From Bacteroidota bacterium (GTDB taxonomy: Bacteria; Bacteroidota; Bacteroidia; UBA7662; JAIXUI01), in contig JAIXUI010000010.1 in NCBI GenBank assembly GCA_027484125.1, positions 1-49,443 of the forward strand: a stretch of 49,443 nt of DNA, read 5' to 3'. The notes beneath the pieces are model-generated. The model was given only the letters and a program-made list of their open reading frames with translations. It was not told the DNA's origin and ran no database searches. This document shows positions 17,250-27,500 of this stretch, piece after piece (position 1 is the first letter of the stretch; each line of letters begins with the position of its first letter). The position numbers were made by a program, and so were the translations under genes.

Positions 17250-17693
17250 ATGGAAATGAAGCGGAAGCTGCAAATCAGATGGTCTGATTTGGACCCCAAT
17301 GGACATGTAAGACATAGCGTTTACTACGACTACTGCTCACAGTTGAGAATGGACATGATGGCCGAAGCAGGACTTACTGTCCAAGATATGATGAAACAAG
17401 GCTTCGGTCCTGTAATTTTTAGGGAAGAAGCTATATTTAGAAGAGAAATTAACCTTCATGATTCAGTTACGCTTAATGTGAAAGTTGCGGCACTGAGAAA
17501 AGACGCCAGCCGCTGGACCATGAGACAAGAATTTAGAAGTTATCCAGAAAATGAATTGAAAGCCATTGTTACCATTGAAGGAGCCTGGTTAGACATTCGT
17601 CACAGAAAACTGTTAGATAAAATTCCAGCGTCTGTTTTAGCCCTTTTAGATCTATTTGAAAGAACTGAGGATTTTGAATGGCTTGATAATTAA
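17250..17693 (+). CDS. Hotdog-fold acyl-CoA thioesterase
   Basis: 147 residues from ATG 17250; an in-frame TTG two codons earlier is less likely. The N-terminal SDLDPNGHVRHSVYYDYCSQLRMDMM is the 4HBT signature, with the aspartate followed by a glycine-histidine pair and the long central helix. The strands VIFREEAIFRREINLHDSVTL and AIVTIEGAWLDIRHRKL complete one hotdog domain. Such enzymes hydrolyse acyl-CoA or acyl-ACP; the substrate cannot be told. TAAAATTG just upstream differs by one base from TAnnTTTG. It converges with atpG across a strong bidirectional terminator. Confidence 0.85.
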   Translation: MEMKRKLQIRWSDLDPNGHVRHSVYYDYCSQLRMDMMAEAGLTVQDMMKQGFGPVIFREEAIFRREINLHDSVTLNVKVAALRKDASRWTMRQEFRSYPENELKAIVTIEGAWLDIRHRKLLDKIPASVLALLDLFERTEDFEWLDN

Positions 17694-17718
17694 CCTTTTT
17701 GTAAAAGGTTTTTAAAAG

Positions 17719-17746
17719 AAAAAAGCAGGCTCGAGCCTGCTTTTTT
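17719..17746. terminator. Bidirectional terminator between the thioesterase gene and atpG
   Basis: A perfect 28-bp palindrome has an A6 run, GCAGGCTCGAGCCTGC and a T6 run. It serves both the plus-strand thioesterase gene and the minus-strand ATP synthase operon, whose last gene ends at 17765. Confidence 0.92.
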
Positions 17747-17764
17747 CTTTTATCTGAGGAAAGT

Positions 17765-18655
17765 TTATCCTTCGAGAGCTGCTACACCCCCAACAATTTC
17801 AGAAATCTCCTTAGTAATAGCAGCCTGACGTGCGCGGTTATATTGAAGCTTTAACTGTTTCAATAAGTCTCCTGCATTCTCAGTTGCCTTGTCCATAGAA
17901 GTCATACGAGCACCATGCTCAGAAGCATTGGTATCAAGCATGTAACGATGGAATTGTATTTTCAAATAAGAAGGTATCAAAGAGCGAATAATAAACGCTT
18001 GATCTGGTTCCATTAGATAATCAGCTTTCGAACCACCCTTACTTGACTCAACAGGCGTTGAAACAAGTGGAAGGAATTGCTGTGCCTGTGGAATTTGAAC
18101 AACTGCATTTTTGAATTCACTGAAAACCACTTCGATTACATCAAACTCAGCAGAGGTGAATCTACTCATCAGAGATTCACTAATTGCAGCAGTTTGCTGA
18201 AACGAAAATGATTTTCCAAAAATTCCGAGGTGCTGCGTTTCAAGCTTAATACCATCGAACTTGCGAAAAGCATCAGCGGCTTTTTTTCCAAGGGCCATAA
18301 CGGTCACCTGGCCATTAGCTTTCTGTGACGCATACTTTTCGTTGATCAATTGACGAGCGGCTTTGAAGAGGTTCATATTGAAGCCACCACAAAGGCCTTT
18401 GTCGGAAGACATCACCACAACTAAGATTTTCTCAGCGGGGCGTTGTACACCAAGTTCGAGCTCTACATCTCCGGTCAGGTTAGCTTGCACATTTCCAATA
18501 ACTTCCTTCAGCTTAGCAGTGTAAGGACGAATTTGGACAATGGCACTCTGAGCCTTACGCAGCTTCGAAGCAGAAACCATTTTCATGGCTTTGGTAATCT
18601 GCTGGGTCGAATTGATAGATGCAATCCGGCCGCGTACTTCCTTGAGACCTGACAT
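17765..18655 (-). CDS. atpG: ATP synthase F1 gamma subunit
   Basis: 296 residues. The central rotor shaft of F1. The N-terminal helix GLKEVRGRIASINSTQQITKAMKMVSASKLRKAQ and the C-terminal helix MTSMDKATENAGDLLKQLKLQYNRARQAAITKEISEIVGGVAAL are the two coiled-coil strands, given here in outline. The Rossmann-like middle includes SSDKGLCGGFN. It is the last gene of the cluster, 3 bp after atpA; atpD and atpC do not follow. Confidence 0.97.
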   Translation of the reverse strand: MSGLKEVRGRIASINSTQQITKAMKMVSASKLRKAQSAIVQIRPYTAKLKEVIGNVQANLTGDVELELGVQRPAEKILVVVMSSDKGLCGGFNMNLFKAARQLINEKYASQKANGQVTVMALGKKAADAFRKFDGIKLETQHLGIFGKSFSFQQTAAISESLMSRFTSAEFDVIEVVFSEFKNAVVQIPQAQQFLPLVSTPVESSKGGSKADYLMEPDQAFIIRSLIPSYLKIQFHRYMLDTNASEHGARMTSMDKATENAGDLLKQLKLQYNRARQAAITKEISEIVGGVAALEG

Positions 18656-18658
18656 GGA

Positions 18659-20239
18659 TTAAGCTTTGAATCTCGCTTTAACAACTCCAGCAGCTTCTAC
18701 AAGCTTATCTGTTAAATCGTCGGAAATTTTTCCAGCTTTTAGTGCCTTCAGCACGTCGGCGTGGTTTACTTCCATATACTCAAGATATGCTTTTTCAAAT
18801 TCTTTGATTTTATTCAAAGGTACGTCTAGCAATGCACCCTTCGTACCAAGATAAATAATCGCAACTTGCTTTTCTACCGTAAATGGAGAGTATTGAGGTT
18901 GTTTTAGAATCTCTACGTTTCGAGCACCTTTGTCGAGGACTGCTTTGGTAGCAGAATCAAGGTCTGAACCGAATTTAGAGAAAGCTTCGAGTTCACGATA
19001 CTGAGCCTGATCTAATTTTAAGGTACCTGCTACTTTTTTCATCGATTTAATCTGAGCATTACCTCCTACACGTGAAACTGAAATACCCACGTTGATAGCC
19101 GGACGAACACCTGAGTTGAAGAGATTCGACTCCAAGAAGATTTGTCCGTCAGTGATAGAAATAACGTTGGTAGGAATATAGGCTGAAACGTCACCAGCTT
19201 GGGTTTCAATGATAGGAAGTGCAGTTAATGAACCACCACCTTTCACTTTACCTTTCAAAGAATCAGGAAGGTCATTCATATTGGCTACGATATCCTGATT
19301 GTAGTTCAACTTACAAGCACGCTCTAGAAGACGGCTGTGGAGGTAGAATACATCACCAGGATAAGCCTCACGTCCTGGAGGACGACGAAGAAGAAGAGAT
19401 ACCTCACGATAAGCAACTGCTTGCTTAGATAAATCATCATAAACAATCAAAGCCGGACGACCTGTATCACGGAAATACTCACCAATAGCTGCACCAGCCA
19501 TAGGAGCATAAAACTGAAGTGGAGCAGGATCTGATGCAGTTGCAGAAACTACAACAGTATAAGGCATTGCGCCGCGATCAGTCAAGGTTTTAACAATGTT
19601 AGCAACAGTAGATGCTTTTTGACCAATTGCTACATAAATACAGTAAACAGGCTCACCTCGATCATAAAATTCTCGTTGGTTAAGAATTGTATCAATTGAG
19701 ATAGCTGTTTTACCCGTTTGGCGGTCACCGATGATCAACTCACGCTGACCACGTCCAACAGGAATCATGGAGTCAATAGCTTTGATACCAGTTTGAAGTG
19801 GCTCATGAACAGGTTGACGGAAGATTACCCCTGGAGCTTTACGCTCGATAGGCATTTCGTAGAGATCGCCAGCGATAGGGCCTTTTCCATCGATAGGCTC
19901 TCCTAGTGTGTTTACAACACGTCCTAGCATGCCCTCTCCAACTTTGATAGAAGCAATAAGACCTGTTCTTTTGGCAGTATCACCTTCCTTGATACCTTCT
20001 GAACGACCGAGTAATACAGCTCCCACGTTATCTTCTTCAAGGTTAAGAACAACGGCTCGGGTGCCATTTTTGAATTCAATAAGCTCACCGGCCTGTACCT
20101 TAGAAAGGCCGTAAATACGAGCAATACCGTCTCCAACTTGGAGGACTGTACCTACTTCTTCAATTTCGGTTTCGGTTGAAAAACCTGACAGTTGCTGACG
20201 GAGAATCGCTGAGATTTCGTCCGGTTTAACTTGTGCCAT
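18659..20239 (-). CDS. atpA: ATP synthase F1 alpha subunit
   Basis: 526 residues. The non-catalytic nucleotide-binding subunit of the F1 hexamer. The N-terminal beta barrel is followed by the P-loop [14 protein letters not shown] (about 172-185), the Walker B region [12 protein letters not shown], and the conserved [20 protein letters not shown]. The C-terminal helical domain ends normally. It is 19 bp downstream of atpH. Confidence 0.98.
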   Translation of the reverse strand: MAQVKPDEISAILRQQLSGFSTETEIEEVGTVLQVGDGIARIYGLSKVQAGELIEFKNGTRAVVLNLEEDNVGAVLLGRSEGIKEGDTAKRTGLIASIKVGEGMLGRVVNTLGEPIDGKGPIAGDLYEMPIERKAPGVIFRQPVHEPLQTGIKAIDSMIPVGRGQRELIIGDRQTGKTAISIDTILNQREFYDRGEPVYCIYVAIGQKASTVANIVKTLTDRGAMPYTVVVSATASDPAPLQFYAPMAGAAIGEYFRDTGRPALIVYDDLSKQAVAYREVSLLLRRPPGREAYPGDVFYLHSRLLERACKLNYNQDIVANMNDLPDSLKGKVKGGGSLTALPIIETQAGDVSAYIPTNVISITDGQIFLESNLFNSGVRPAINVGISVSRVGGNAQIKSMKKVAGTLKLDQAQYRELEAFSKFGSDLDSATKAVLDKGARNVEILKQPQYSPFTVEKQVAIIYLGTKGALLDVPLNKIKEFEKAYLEYMEVNHADVLKALKAGKISDDLTDKLVEAAGVVKARFKA

Positions 20240-20258
20240 ATGAGGGTAAAAAGTTTAC

Positions 20259-20795
20259 TTAATTTACGAGGTTCTGACGGATTTCATTTAAGCCAGTCCG
20301 TAAACTGGCATCGATTTGATTGTCTGCAACCCGAAGTACAAAACCACCAATAAGTGATTCATCAACTTTAGAGTTAAGCACAATTTTCTTTTTGAGAGAA
20401 TTTTCAAGTGATTTCCTCAATGTCGCGATGTTTTCATCGCCCATTTCTGTAGCACTTGTAACAGTGGCTTTTACAATTCCCATGTGTTCATGGTAGAATT
20501 GGTCAAGTAACCAAGCAATTTCAGGCAGTAGATGCTCCCTTCTTTTGTCCACTATCAGTTCAATGTACTGCATACTGATATTATCGAACTCAGAAGAAAA
20601 TGCTTGATTCAACACTTTGGCCTTGAGATAAGCAGGAACAACAGGGCTCTTCAACATGGTGTGAAGTTGCTTGTTGTTTTTAATGGACTGGTTTAAGTCT
20701 GAAAAATCTTGAAAAACTTCTTGCAGTTTACCCTTTTCAACTGCAAGATCGAACAATGATTTGGCGTAACGCCCAGCGACTTTAAAGTCTTTCAT
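20259..20795 (-). CDS. atpH: ATP synthase F1 delta subunit (OSCP)
   Basis: 178 residues, the family length. It joins the F1 crown to the peripheral stalk. The N-terminal helical bundle begins VAGRYAKSLFDLAVEKGKL, and the C-terminal part carries the conserved VDESLIGGFVLRV followed by IDASLRTGLNEI. It starts 8 bp after atpF. Confidence 0.95.
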   Translation of the reverse strand: MKDFKVAGRYAKSLFDLAVEKGKLQEVFQDFSDLNQSIKNNKQLHTMLKSPVVPAYLKAKVLNQAFSSEFDNISMQYIELIVDKRREHLLPEIAWLLDQFYHEHMGIVKATVTSATEMGDENIATLRKSLENSLKKKIVLNSKVDESLIGGFVLRVADNQIDASLRTGLNEIRQNLVN

Positions 20796-20803
20796 TTCGA
20801 AGA

Positions 20804-21298
20804 TTAGTTCAGTTTGATATCGTCAAGAAGTGTGCTTGCAAGCTTTTGTTGTGCAGATTTATCTGCAAGTTGTTGACGTAGAAGCTTTTCTGCGATATCA
20901 ACAGAGAGTTCTGCCACCATGTTTTTCATTTCAGCACGAAGCGCTAGGCGGTCAGCCTCCAATTTTTTATTGGCATCTTCAATCATGCGATGCGCGGTTT
21001 CTTCTGCTTTGGCTTTCTCCTTAGCGAGGTAAGCCTCCGCATTCTTTCTTGCTTCCTGTAAAATGACTTCACCTTGTGATCTTGCTTCTGCTAACAAACG
21101 ATCATTGTCAGCTTTCACTGAAGCCATTTCCTTACGCGCTTCTTCAGCTTGACGTATTGCAGACTCTATGCTTTTCTCCCGATCTTGAACAGCCTTAAGA
21201 ATTGGCTTCCAAGCAAATTTTCCAAGGATGAAAACTAAAACTAAAAATGTGGCGGTCTGCCAAAAAATGAGACCTATGCCGGGGTTAAGTAATTCCAT
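20804..21298 (-). CDS. atpF: ATP synthase F0 b subunit
   Basis: 164 residues. It forms the peripheral stalk. One N-terminal membrane helix (about residues 8-28, IGLIFWQTATFLVLVFILGKF) precedes a long charged helix with right-handed coiled-coil character and the conserved end QLADKSAQQKLASTLLDDI. It is separated from atpE by 79 bp containing a strong hairpin. Confidence 0.96.
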   Translation of the reverse strand: MELLNPGIGLIFWQTATFLVLVFILGKFAWKPILKAVQDREKSIESAIRQAEEARKEMASVKADNDRLLAEARSQGEVILQEARKNAEAYLAKEKAKAEETAHRMIEDANKKLEADRLALRAEMKNMVAELSVDIAEKLLRQQLADKSAQQKLASTLLDDIKLN

Positions 21299-21325
21299 TG
21301 ATTTTCGATTGGGTTAAACACTTTT

Positions 21326-21362
21326 GGTCAGAGCCTTTCACCAACCGTGAAAGACCCTGACC
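21326..21362 (-). promoter_or_regulatory. Intercistronic RNA hairpin between atpE and atpF
   Basis: Arms of 16 nt (21326-21341 and 21347-21362) enclose a 5-nt loop. In the minus-strand RNA all 16 positions pair, two of them as G-U; in the plus-strand RNA the same positions would be A-C mismatches. This asymmetry points to function in the operon transcript. No T run follows, so it is probably a stability or processing element rather than a terminator. Confidence 0.65.
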
Positions 21363-21377
21363 GAAGTTCTTTGGGGC

Positions 21378-21644
<267 letters not shown>

Positions 21645-22661
21645 TTAGTGATGATGTTCTTCAACTGCTCCACCAATATACATGGCGCTGAGCAAAGTGA
21701 ATACGTAAGCCTGAAGGAAAGCAACTAACAATTCTAAGCAGTTCATGAATACAGAGAACGCTACCGAAACTGGGCCTACTGCAAAGCTTTTAAAAATGAA
21801 AATTAAACCTAACAAACTCAAAATGATGATGTGGCCTGCCGTGATGTTGGCAAACAAACGAATCATTAATGAGAAAGGCTTAGTGAAGATTCCAATGATT
21901 TCAACCGGTACCATAATCGGATACAACCAAAGAGGTACACCGGGAGGAGTGAAAATATGTGACCAATAGTACTTCTTCGCACTAAAAAGTGTGATTAACA
22001 AGGTTAACAATGAAAGAACTAAGGTTACAGCAATATTTCCGGTAAGGTTAGCACCACCTGGAATAAGTCCCAAAAGGTTGTTAACCCAAATGAAGAAGAA
22101 AACCGTAAGGAGATAAGGGACAAATTTGTCAGCTCCATGCCCAATGTTGGCACGTGCAATATCATCTCTTACAAACAACACCAGAGGCTCCATGAAACCT
22201 CTCAACCCAGACGGAACCAACGAACGTCCATAACCCTTTGCCACTGTAAAGAATACCAGCAACAGAATCACTGCACTCAGCAGTAGAGAAGCTACATTTT
22301 TAGTGATAGACAAATCGATTGGATGAATGCTTTCATCGCCAATTACCGTAAAATGGCCGTGGTTATAATGATAACGATCATAAGAAGACGTTTCATTATG
22401 AAAGTGATGAAAACTCATTACTTCCAAACCACGATCTGGGGTATGGAGAATTACTGGGAGATAGAGCGTAGCACCATCCCAAAAGTGCCATTCATGAGCA
22501 TCAGAGATGTGATGAAAAATCATATCTCCGATATTAAACTTCTCTTCGCCATTATTTTCTGCTCCCGAAGATGCTTTAACCGGATTAAACGCGGTTAAAA
22601 GCAGGCCGGCGACTAAAAATAGTAGCGCTTTAAAAGACTTAAGTGCGTGGTTTTGAATCAT
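21645..22661 (-). CDS. atpB: ATP synthase F0 a subunit
   Basis: 338 residues, with an N-terminal extension of about 110 residues, a signal-like first helix (ALKSFKALLFLVAGLLLTAF) and a histidine-rich stretch, as commonly seen in Bacteroidota. The membrane core contains the essential arginine in SLMIRLFANITAGHI and the final helices around MNCLELLVAFLQAYVFTLL. The chain ends HHH. The start overlaps the preceding gene's stop by 4 bp (ATGA). Confidence 0.96.
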   Translation of the reverse strand: MIQNHALKSFKALLFLVAGLLLTAFNPVKASSGAENNGEEKFNIGDMIFHHISDAHEWHFWDGATLYLPVILHTPDRGLEVMSFHHFHNETSSYDRYHYNHGHFTVIGDESIHPIDLSITKNVASLLLSAVILLLVFFTVAKGYGRSLVPSGLRGFMEPLVLFVRDDIARANIGHGADKFVPYLLTVFFFIWVNNLLGLIPGGANLTGNIAVTLVLSLLTLLITLFSAKKYYWSHIFTPPGVPLWLYPIMVPVEIIGIFTKPFSLMIRLFANITAGHIIILSLLGLIFIFKSFAVGPVSVAFSVFMNCLELLVAFLQAYVFTLLSAMYIGGAVEEHHH

Positions 22662-23053
22662 TTATCTGTCGAATTGGACGGCCTCAAATGCGGCCGCAAG
22701 GTAGTCATTAAACTCCAAACCACAAAGCATGTGTAGAGTATGTAATAAGAGAAAAACCAACCTACAAATAATAGGTCATATCCTGTCAGTAAAATAATGG
22801 CTATAGCAACTCCAACTAAACAAGCCATAAAATGAACGCCTATTGCTGATAATAAGTAATTTACTGCACTTTCCGGGTCCTTTTGCATGCCTTTCCACCC
22901 AACCCAACCGGTGATAAGAGAAACTAAAAAGAAAAAAATCGCACAAGGCACACTTAAAAAATGATACCAAGGCCAATGCTGAACGTAGGTTATTGCAATC
23001 AGCACAAAAACTAACAACTGAATAGCCAATAGCTGAACTAAAAACTTTTTCAT
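22658..23053 (-). CDS. AtpI-like four-helix membrane protein of the ATP synthase operon
   Basis: 131 residues from ATG 23053, which overlaps the atpZ stop as ATGA; the frame also runs further upstream, but that would overlap atpZ by more. Four hydrophobic helices are visible, near residues 3-22, 28-50, 68-90 and 92-115. Position between atpZ and atpB is that of AtpI, which in other bacteria aids c-ring assembly. Sequence similarity to AtpI is not obvious by eye, so the call rests on topology and place. Confidence 0.7.
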   Translation of the reverse strand: MKKFLVQLLAIQLLVFVLIAITYVQHWPWYHFLSVPCAIFFFLVSLITGWVGWKGMQKDPESAVNYLLSAIGVHFMACLVGVAIAIILLTGYDLLFVGWFFSYYILYTCFVVWSLMTTLRPHLRPSNSTDK

Positions 23054-23253
23054 TTCATCTTCATTAAACTTTGAATCACCTGCCAAATTGAGATAAAGAC
23101 TCCAATCAAAGCAAAAAGTGCGGTCATGTAAGGCTGTTGAAAGGCAAGCATTTCATCTAATTGAATACCTATCCACGTAAAAAGGAGAATGATGGCCGCC
23201 ATTTGAAACACAATTCCGGCGTATTTTCCATAAGCTGAAAACTTATTGTCCAA
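23050..23253 (-). CDS. AtpZ/AtpI-family small membrane protein
   Basis: 67 residues with two membrane helices, AGIVFQMAAIILLFTWIGIQ and ALFALIGVFISIWQVI. This is the pattern of AtpZ-type proteins, which accompany F-type ATP synthase operons and are thought to act in assembly or magnesium supply. It lies 1 bp after the bactofilin gene and overlaps the next gene by 4 bp. Confidence 0.82.
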   Translation of the reverse strand: MDNKFSAYGKYAGIVFQMAAIILLFTWIGIQLDEMLAFQQPYMTALFALIGVFISIWQVIQSLMKMK

Positions 23254-23254
23254 T

Positions 23255-23611
23255 TTAAGATAGTTTATTCGAACTACCCAGCATGGTGCATGAACCTAAA
23301 AATTCAGCTCCTGATTCTACAATCAGTTTACCAACCGTGATGTCTCCTTCAATTCTTGCCGTCTTTTTCAAATGTAAGCCGCCTCTACAGGTAACATTTC
23401 CCTTTACAATTCCTGAAAAATCAGCAGAATCACATATTACATCTCCTTCTATCAATCCGGTAGAACCAAGGGCTAATCTACTGGCAACAGTAACAGCACC
23501 ATGAATTTGCCCATCCACGCGTAAATCTCCAGGAGAGGTAACTGCTCCCTCCACTTTCGTTCCATGGCCGATGATGTTAATGAGTATTCCTGAACGTTCT
23601 TGGTCTGTCAT
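23255..23611 (-). CDS. Bactofilin (polymer-forming cytoskeletal protein)
   Basis: 118 residues of one bactofilin (DUF583) domain. The beta-helix rungs are visible as short repeats: GTKVEGAVTSPGDLRVDGQI, GLIEGDVICDSADFSGIVKG, and RIEGDITVGKLIVESGAEF. Bactofilins self-assemble without nucleotide and organise cell-shape or stalk machinery. The start overlaps the stop of the LytM-like gene by 4 bp, so the two proteins are made together. The partner suggests a membrane-anchored scaffold. Confidence 0.93.
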   Translation of the reverse strand: MTDQERSGILINIIGHGTKVEGAVTSPGDLRVDGQIHGAVTVASRLALGSTGLIEGDVICDSADFSGIVKGNVTCRGGLHLKKTARIEGDITVGKLIVESGAEFLGSCTMLGSSNKLS

Positions 23612-24450
23612 TGAATAGAAGCTTGAAAGAGCGGGGTTGGATCAACAGGAGAACCATTTATCCATAAAGAGAACCTAATCTTACGAAGTTTCGAATATCC
23701 GATTACCTCTGATGCTTTAACAAAGTTACCCGATTTTTTCAGACACTCTCCCAGATTGCTATAACCTAAGAGACTACCATCAGTAGATTGAATTAAAAGA
23801 CACTCTCCTGCACCAGGTAGATATCCGGCATACAACACCAATCCCGGTTGAATGCTTGTTACTAAACTATCAGATGTTGAAACAATATCCACTCCTGAAA
23901 AAGCCCCAGTTCGATTATAAGTTCTACTAATCTTCGAATTAAGCATGGGCCATGTATACATTCCTGACTTATTTCGGGAGGTTGGCAGATCAGCACTAGT
24001 CATATCTATCAGCATCTTCTTGAGGATAGAATCATTCCCTTTCGACAATTCTAGCAGCTCTGCATCATAAAGCTTGGGGTTCACATTCTTCAATGAATCT
24101 TTGGTTGATAGATTTTTTCCTGACACTACGTTAAATACGTTATCCAAATAGCGTTTATTCTGATTCAATGCTGTTTCTGCAGAATCAAGTTTAGATGTTA
24201 ATTGGCGTAGTTGTTTCCTCAATTGAGGGTCTGCATAGCCTGGAATGTATTCTTTCAATGGCGTGTACACAACGAAAAGAAATATCAATAGAATAACGGC
24301 AATGAGCATGGTGCTGATTGCGATATATACATTCAATGGTGATAGTCTAAACGAGGCTCTTTCTTGCAAACTATCCTCATCAAGAACTACCAACCTATAA
24401 ACCTCTCTGATTTGCCGGGAGAAAAGTTCATTCAGCTTAATGCCTGACAT
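23608..24450 (-). CDS. Membrane-anchored LytM/M23-like protein lacking the zinc ligands
   Basis: 280 residues: a cytoplasmic tail (about 1-37), one membrane helix (about 42-66), a periplasmic coiled coil (about 75-105) and a C-terminal LytM-like fold (about 165-280). The fold is recognisable from GVDIVSTSDSLVTSIQPGLV, LYAGYLPGAGECLLIQS, and FSLWINGSPVDPTPLF. The histidine ligands of active M23 peptidases are gone: HxGxD reads FSGVD, YxHL reads YSNL, and HLHFE reads KIRFS. It should therefore not cut peptidoglycan. Layout and bactofilin partner resemble Csd1/CcmA of Helicobacter and LmdC/BacA of Hyphomonas. First gene of the ATP synthase unit, with a good terminator just upstream. Confidence 0.8.
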   Translation of the reverse strand: MSGIKLNELFSRQIREVYRLVVLDEDSLQERASFRLSPLNVYIAISTMLIAVILLIFLFVVYTPLKEYIPGYADPQLRKQLRQLTSKLDSAETALNQNKRYLDNVFNVVSGKNLSTKDSLKNVNPKLYDAELLELSKGNDSILKKMLIDMTSADLPTSRNKSGMYTWPMLNSKISRTYNRTGAFSGVDIVSTSDSLVTSIQPGLVLYAGYLPGAGECLLIQSTDGSLLGYSNLGECLKKSGNFVKASEVIGYSKLRKIRFSLWINGSPVDPTPLFQASIQ

Positions 24451-24487
24451 GGTTGCAAGTTAATGCAGATGTTGAACGTTATTCAAT

Positions 24488-24518
24488 AAAAAAGGGTCGG
24501 AAATTCCGACCCTTTTTT
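24488..24518 (-). terminator. Terminator after the first giant T9SS protein gene region boundary, facing both ways
   Basis: An A6 run, the stem GGGTCGGAA/TTCCGACCC and a T6 run form a near-perfect palindrome. On the minus strand it lies 17 bp after the stop of the 24535-29850 gene and before the LytM-like gene, so it separates the adhesin from the ATP synthase operon. Confidence 0.9.
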
Positions 24519-24534
24519 AAGTTAGGCTTTAACC

Positions 24535-27500
24535 TTACTTTTTAATGACTACCGGAGAAATTCTTCTTCCTTCTGAAGTAATCACCTGAATGAAGTAAAG
24601 CCCCTCATTCATATCAGACACATTTAAAGTGTGAATGAAAGGGGAAGATTGTTTAATCACTTCGTGTTTAACAACGCGTCCCATCGGATCAATTAAATAG
24701 AGGTCGGTTACTCCTGAAACTTCACTGATATCAACATTGAAAACATCAGCAGATGGATTCGGATAAACTCTCAAAGCTTGGCTTGAGAAGTCTTTAACTG
24801 AAACTACCGAGTTGACAATAACATTAGCAGTGTCATTATTTCTGTTTCCATCGGCAGCAAATCCGGTGATATATACCCTCACATTGAATGAGCCCCCAGA
24901 AGTTGGCGTCCATTGAGAAGTGAAAGTAAAGTTCAAAGAATCTCCAGGTTGAATAGTAGAAGTAACAGTTTGTGTTGCTCTAGGAACATTGTTGACACTA
25001 TAGGCTACATCAAAATTTGAAATTGCAATTGAACCAACATTACGAATGGTCGCAGTAATTGGAGTTGGGCCACTAATAATTGCATTCGCAGCAGGAGATA
25101 CTATTCTTTGAATGGCAGCATCGGTAGCACTTACTATGACCACCCGGGTGGCAGTATCGTTCGCTACTTGAACATCGCCTGTAACACGACTAAACAATTT
25201 CAACACATGAGAACTTCCAGCAGGCACCAGCCATGGAGTGGTGAAAGTTACTTGTATAGAGTCTCCCGGGTTAAGTGGTCCAGGAACTGATTGAGTAACT
25301 GCAGTACCATTGTTAACATTATACCCAACAGCAATATTGGACAAGGATGCTGTTCCAAAATTTCGCAACCAACCTCTGATCACTTGGTTACTACCGGCAT
25401 TTACTGCACTAAGTGGTGCTGAAATTCTGGTGAATCCTGCATCAGTGGTTTGAGCAACACCTGATACTATCACATTTATAGTATCAGATTTCGAGCAATT
25501 GCCATCGGTAACGGTTACGATAAATGGATAAGTTCCCGCAGTTGCAAATGGCCCCACAATAACAGTATCAGAATTGGTAACTGGAGTAGTATTCCAAGAT
25601 ACTGACCATGCACCACCGCCTGAGAAAGTAAGACCTGTATTGGGAGAACCAACCGTTTGTAGGTCATTTGCAGAAGAAAGCACCCAGTCAGCTGCATTAT
25701 TGTTATCGCTAATTTTTCTTATAATGCCAGCACGACCTGAGGAACTAGGGATCGTTCCAGACCAGTCAAGGCTGGTGACACCTGAAACACCAACGACATT
25801 AAAGTTATTAGATGCCACAACATCAACAATTGTTTGATCGGGACGCTTTAGAATAAATCCGGCAGCAGTAGTCGAAGAAAGCGCACCATTAGTTCCGCCA
25901 GTATTAAAATAAAGATTAGCCGGAGAATCAGTTCCCGTTCCCAAGTGTAAAACCAATTGGCCACCACCTGGAACAATTGTACCCGCAGGAATTGAGTAAG
26001 TTCGTGGAGAAACCCCTACTTGTTCATAAATGTAACCTCCCATATCAAATGGTGAACTTCCTAGGTTAGAAATCTCAACAAAATCAGCATCGGTTGTTGT
26101 AAAATGAGCTGGATAAGTAAGTGTTCTACCAGTACCTGTACTGAACAGCGTAATTTCAGTGAACTTAATTTTAGGCTCGTTGTAAGCTGCTCTAAGTATG
26201 GTTGTTTGCCCAACATTAAGGTTTACATCAGGACCTGCACTTACCAGGATTTTATCATCAGTATAGTTAAAAGTAAGAGAAGTATCTGTAAGGCCATTGT
26301 TAGAAATTGCTGCAACTTTATAGTAAACCATGGTAGCTGATGTTCCAGCCGGTATAGTTCCAATCCATCGACTAGTGGCAGAATTGAAGGTCATCGGAGC
26401 TACTGAGAAGGGCCCTGTAGCATTCCCTGCCAAGTTATAAAGCACGTTAACCGTTTGAATTGGAGCGAGAGCAGTAATATTCGCTTCAACTGTTCTTGGC
26501 ATTAATGAACAAGTGTCTCTTAAATCGTTAACAGAGGTGATAACAGGATTTAAAGGCTGCCAAATTTCAATATTGTCAAATGCAAAACCATCGTTTTGAG
26601 TAGTACCATCTGAGGCGAATGCTACCCTTAGTCTTGCATTAGACTGATTAGCTAATTCAGGAAGAGAACGTTCTGCTGTAACCCAAGCTCCAGAACTAGT
26701 ACTACCAAGTCCAGACCATGCAAAAGTTCCGCCATTAGTAAGAAATTGATTGACAGAACCGGGAGCTGAACCACCTGACATACCATTGTTGTTATACCAG
26801 TTGATTGAACGAAACTCATTAACACTACCAAGAGGGAACCAAGTTGTACCACCATCGATAGAACCCTGTAGCACAGCTCCGTCGATATTCAACTGAGATG
26901 ACCAGAAGATGTTCATTCGAATTCTGGGGTTTGGCAATGTTGAGAAGTTGAAGCAAGGAGACATTACAAATGAGCGCTCATTGGGATTATGAGTTCCTGT
27001 CAATCCTGTTACATAAGACTGAGTACCATTAGGAGCTGCAGTATTAATTACAGGTTTGTTGGGTGTTCCAAGAGCCCATGAGCTTAAAACACCACCTGCT
27101 AGCCAACCTCCATTTCCTGCTTCAAAATTTTGAGTGTAAGGAAAAGTGGCAACTGTTTGAATGCTGTTGACTACTGCAAGCAGGGTGTCATTAAATACCT
27201 GTCCGTCACCTGAAGCAGAAACTTGTATGCGAACGCTGTAAGAGCCAGGAGTAGTAAAATTCGCAAGAGGAGTTAACGAATAAATGGCAGTATCACCGGG
27301 ATTAATTGTAGCAGAAATCAAAGTGTTCTGTACTGCTCCGCCATTGATTTGATAAGTAACGTTGAAATTCGAAACAGCAACAGTACCTCTATTGGTGATT
27401 TTCACTTTCACTGTATCATTACCCAAACCACATCCAGAGATTGGAGCGGCAAGATCAACAACACCTAAATCGACCGGTGTAACATTGAACTCATAGGCAC

